From the NCBI GenBank assembly GCA_050010135.1, contig JBEKLP010000080.1:1-10700 (forward strand): a stretch of DNA of 10,700 bases, written 5' to 3'. The DNA is from FEN-1073 sp050010135. GTDB lineage: Bacteria; Chloroflexota; Anaerolineae; Anaerolineales; RBG-16-64-43. Of this stretch, positions 8,288 through 10,700 are shown in pieces. The notes under the pieces were generated by a model. The model was not told the origin of the DNA. It was given only the letters and a program-made list of their open reading frames with translations, and searched no databases. The position numbers were made by a program, and so were the translations under genes. Numbering within the stretch: position 1 is the first letter of the stretch; each line of letters begins with the position of its first letter.

Positions 8288-8295
8288 GGGCGGAG

Positions 8296-10700
8296 ATGGA
8301 TCTGGCGCGCCTGCTTCCGTTTTTCCAAAACGATCCCCGATACCGCGAACTGGTCGGCGCCCTTCAACCGGATTTCGCGGCGCGCGTCCCCGCGCCCCGG
8401 CCGATCTCCCTTTCGTTGATGCGTGCCGCGCGCCCTTCCCTGCTGGCTGCACTGGCCCGGGTCCTGCCCGGCCCGATCCTGGTTATGACAGCCCACGCGG
8501 AACGGGCGCTCGCCTTGCGCGACGAAATCGCCGCTTGGGATCCGGAGATCGAACCGCTGATCTTTTCGGAGCCGACGCCGGTCTTCTATGAGCGGGCTCC
8601 CTGGGGACCGCGCACGGTACGCGAGCGGATCACCGCGCTTTCCCGACTGACGGAGCCGCAAAATGGGAAGCTCTACGTCGTCATCGCGCCGGCGCGCGCG
8701 CTGATTACGCCCAGCCTGCCCCCGCGGGATTTTCTCTCCGCTACCCGCGTGCTGCAAACCGGCCAGACCGCGCCGCCCGAAAAGCTCGTGCGCACCTGGG
8801 TGGACCAAGGCTACCGGCCGGAAAGCCTGGTGGTGGAACCGGGCCAGTTCAGCCGCCGCGGAGGAATTCTCGACGTCTGGCCGCCGTCGGATGGGAGCCC
8901 GACGCGCATCGAATTCTTCGGCGACCAGATCGAAACGCTGCGCCCGTTCGACCCGGCCACGCAACGCACCCATTCGAAAATAACGGCGCTGCGCATCACT
9001 CCCGCGCGCGAATTGCTGGCCCCCGATCTCGCCCGGGCGAAAGATCTGCCGCCGCCCGATCCGTCGGAAAGTTACCCCTCGGAATATTTAATCCCTTGGG
9101 CGTATCCGCCTTCGGGTTTGCTGGATTATCTTCCCGAAACGGGCATCGTCGCCGCGGAAGAATGGAACGAGCTGGGAGACGCCGTCGCCGACCTGGAAGA
9201 ACACGCGCTGCTTCTGCGCCGCGAGGCGGAAGAGAGCGGCACCCTTTTGCCGTCTTCGCCCCAGGCCCACCTCACCTGGGACGATATCCGCGAGGCGACG
9301 GAAAGCCGGATCCTTTTACATCTGGGTGCGGGCGAGGAAGAAAGCATCGCCATCCCGCTGGGCGAATCCTTTTCCCCCGCCCCGCGCTTCGGCGGAGTGT
9401 TGAAATCGTTCGTCGAGCAGGCTCATCATCTGCGCCAGGAGAAGCAGCGGGTGGTGGTGATCTCGCGCCAGGCGGATCGCTTATTGGAAGTATGGAACGA
9501 GCAGCGGCCGGGAACCGGCTCGGTGTCCGCTCCGGTGGAATCCCCTCTCGCTCCGCCCGCGCAATCCGACCTGCTCTTCATCCACGGATCGCTTCAGGAG
9601 GGATTTTCCTTCCGCGACCTGCACCTCCTGACCGACAACGAAATCTTCGGATGGATCCGGCCCGAGCCGCGCCGCCGGCCGACGATCAAGGCGCTCCCGC
9701 CGGAGTCGGTTTTTGCCGACCTCAAACCCGGCGATTTTGTAGTCCACATCGAGTTCGGGATCGGCCTGTTCACCGGTCTGGTGCGGCACCTGGTGGACAA
9801 CCTGGAGCGCGAATACCTGCAGGTGGAATTCGGCGACGGCGGCGTGGTTTTCGTCCCGATCCACCAAGCCGACCGGCTCACCCGCTACATCGGGGCCGAC
9901 GAGCGGCCTCCCGCCCTCTCGCGGCTGGGATCGCCGGAATGGACTGCGGCCCGCGACCGGGCGCGGCGCGCCATCCTCGACGTGGCCCGCGACATGCTGG
10001 CCCTCTACGCGCAGCGCGAAGCCTCGCCGGGCAAAGCCTTCCCGCCGGACACGGCTTGGCAGCGCGAACTTGAAAGTTCGTTCCCCTACGTCGAGACGGA
10101 AGACCAGCTGCGCGCGATCGCCGAAGTGAAAACCGACATGGAGCGGCCGCGCCCGATGGACCGTCTGATCTGCGGCGATGTGGGATACGGCAAAACCGAG
10201 GTGGCCCTGCGCGCCGCCTTCAAGGCGGTGACCGACGGAGTGCAGGTGGCGGTACTGGTGCCCACCACGGTGCTGGCCCAGCAGCATTACCAGACTTTCT
10301 CGCAGCGGCTGGCGGCGTATCCTGTGAAAGTGGAGATGCTCTCGCGCTTCCGCACCCCCTCCGAGCAGGAAAAGATCCTGGCCCGGTTGGCGGCGGGCGA
10401 CGTGGATATCCTCATCGGCACCCACCGCCTCCTCCAGCGCGACGTCGCGTTCCACAATCTGGGGCTGGTTGTGATCGATGAGGAGCAGCGCTTCGGCGTG
10501 GCGCACAAGGAACACCTCAAAAAGCTGCGCACCGAGGTGGATGTGCTCACCCTCACCGCCACGCCGATCCCGCGTACGCTGTACCTCTCGCTGACGGGCG
10601 TGCGCGACATCTCCACCATCAACACCCCGCCGGAGGAGCGGATGCCGATCGTGACCCACGTCGGGCAGTACAGCGAGAAATTGGTGCGCCAGGCGGTCCT
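8296..10700 (+). CDS. mfd: Transcription-repair coupling factor Mfd (3' end outside window)
   Basis: The frame is open from ATG 8296 to the window end (801 complete codons of an expected 1,150 or so). Mfd is an ATP-driven translocase that pushes RNA polymerase stalled at DNA damage off the template and recruits UvrA. The N-terminal part is the UvrB-like module, with FSRRGGILDVWPPSDGSPTR near residues 183-202. The CarD-like RNA-polymerase-interaction domain covers about 476-535 (LKPGDFVVHIEFGIG to DRLTRYIG). The translocase has Walker A GDVGYGKT (627-634), LVPTTVLAQQH, the DEEQRFG box (728-734) and TATPIPRTL. Positions match E. coli Mfd closely, so nothing visible is missing; the second translocase lobe, TRG motif and C-terminal UvrA-gating domain lie beyond the window. 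GAGGG (8286-8290) is a suitable ribosome site 5 nt upstream and overlaps the pth stop, suggesting coupled translation. Confidence 0.97.
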   Translation, partial: MDLARLLPFFQNDPRYRELVGALQPDFAARVPAPRPISLSLMRAARPSLLAALARVLPGPILVMTAHAERALALRDEIAAWDPEIEPLIFSEPTPVFYERAPWGPRTVRERITALSRLTEPQNGKLYVVIAPARALITPSLPPRDFLSATRVLQTGQTAPPEKLVRTWVDQGYRPESLVVEPGQFSRRGGILDVWPPSDGSPTRIEFFGDQIETLRPFDPATQRTHSKITALRITPARELLAPDLARAKDLPPPDPSESYPSEYLIPWAYPPSGLLDYLPETGIVAAEEWNELGDAVADLEEHALLLRREAEESGTLLPSSPQAHLTWDDIREATESRILLHLGAGEEESIAIPLGESFSPAPRFGGVLKSFVEQAHHLRQEKQRVVVISRQADRLLEVWNEQRPGTGSVSAPVESPLAPPAQSDLLFIHGSLQEGFSFRDLHLLTDNEIFGWIRPEPRRRPTIKALPPESVFADLKPGDFVVHIEFGIGLFTGLVRHLVDNLEREYLQVEFGDGGVVFVPIHQADRLTRYIGADERPPALSRLGSPEWTAARDRARRAILDVARDMLALYAQREASPGKAFPPDTAWQRELESSFPYVETEDQLRAIAEVKTDMERPRPMDRLICGDVGYGKTEVALRAAFKAVTDGVQVAVLVPTTVLAQQHYQTFSQRLAAYPVKVEMLSRFRTPSEQEKILARLAAGDVDILIGTHRLLQRDVAFHNLGLVVIDEEQRFGVAHKEHLKKLRTEVDVLTLTATPIPRTLYLSLTGVRDISTINTPPEERMPIVTHVGQYSEKLVRQAV

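Noticed and set aside
7292..8452. 386-codon minus-strand ORF across the Ig-like gene, pth and the mfd start
   Set aside because: It is antisense to clear coding sequence, is rich in Arg/Gly/Pro as expected from GC-rich shadows, and shows no domain motif.
9096..10073. 325-codon + strand ORF in another frame inside mfd
   Set aside because: The mfd frame carries the conserved RNA-polymerase-interaction domain here; this frame is Arg/Pro/Gly-rich with no recognisable motif.
9481..10659. 392-codon minus-strand ORF inside mfd
   Set aside because: It lies wholly opposite conserved Mfd domains and has the His/Arg-rich composition of a shadow frame.

Overview
The window is GC-rich bacterial chromosomal DNA with tightly packed genes, all on the + strand. 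My best guess for the source is Chloroflexota (Anaerolineae-like), with moderate confidence. The reasons are the order Ig-like single-pass membrane protein, then pth, then mfd; the REC-PAS-GAF-GAF-HD-GYP protein; and a short palindromic repeat of the 'cattgcgag...' type between genes. No rRNA, tRNA or CRISPR array was seen. Ribosomal or marker-gene phylogeny would be needed to settle the taxon.

Region 1 (2-3866) is a signalling operon. It holds the C-terminal part of a sensor histidine kinase (cut by the window start), a 129-aa single-domain CheY/DivK-like receiver, and an 834-aa receiver-PAS-GAF-GAF-HD-GYP protein. Both junctions are 4-bp ATGA overlaps, so translation is probably coupled. 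The simplest reading is that the kinase phosphorylates one or both receivers and that the output is cyclic-di-GMP hydrolysis by the HD-GYP domain.

Region 2 (3867-4272) is the longest stretch without a gene. It carries a 140-bp MITE-like element (4005-4144) with imperfect terminal inverted repeats and a TTAG direct repeat on both sides. A possible weak terminator and a possible promoter for the next gene follow it.

Region 3 (4273-6843) is one large phosphotransferase of the PEP-synthase superfamily. Its order (N-terminal ATP-grasp, large central domain, C-terminal phosphohistidine domain, no PEP-binding TIM barrel) is that of rifampicin phosphotransferase rather than of true PEP synthase. It appears to be a single-gene unit.

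Region 4 (6996-10700) is a housekeeping cluster. A candidate leaderless promoter leads into a small secreted/anchored Ig-like membrane protein. This overlaps pth (peptidyl-tRNA hydrolase) by 8 bp, and mfd (transcription-repair coupling factor) starts 8 bp after pth and runs off the window after about 801 codons. No clearly new multi-gene system was found. The most useful leads are the MITE, in-frame palindromes inside two coding sequences, the rifampicin-phosphotransferase-like enzyme, the candidate leaderless start, and an altered substrate-binding motif in Pth.
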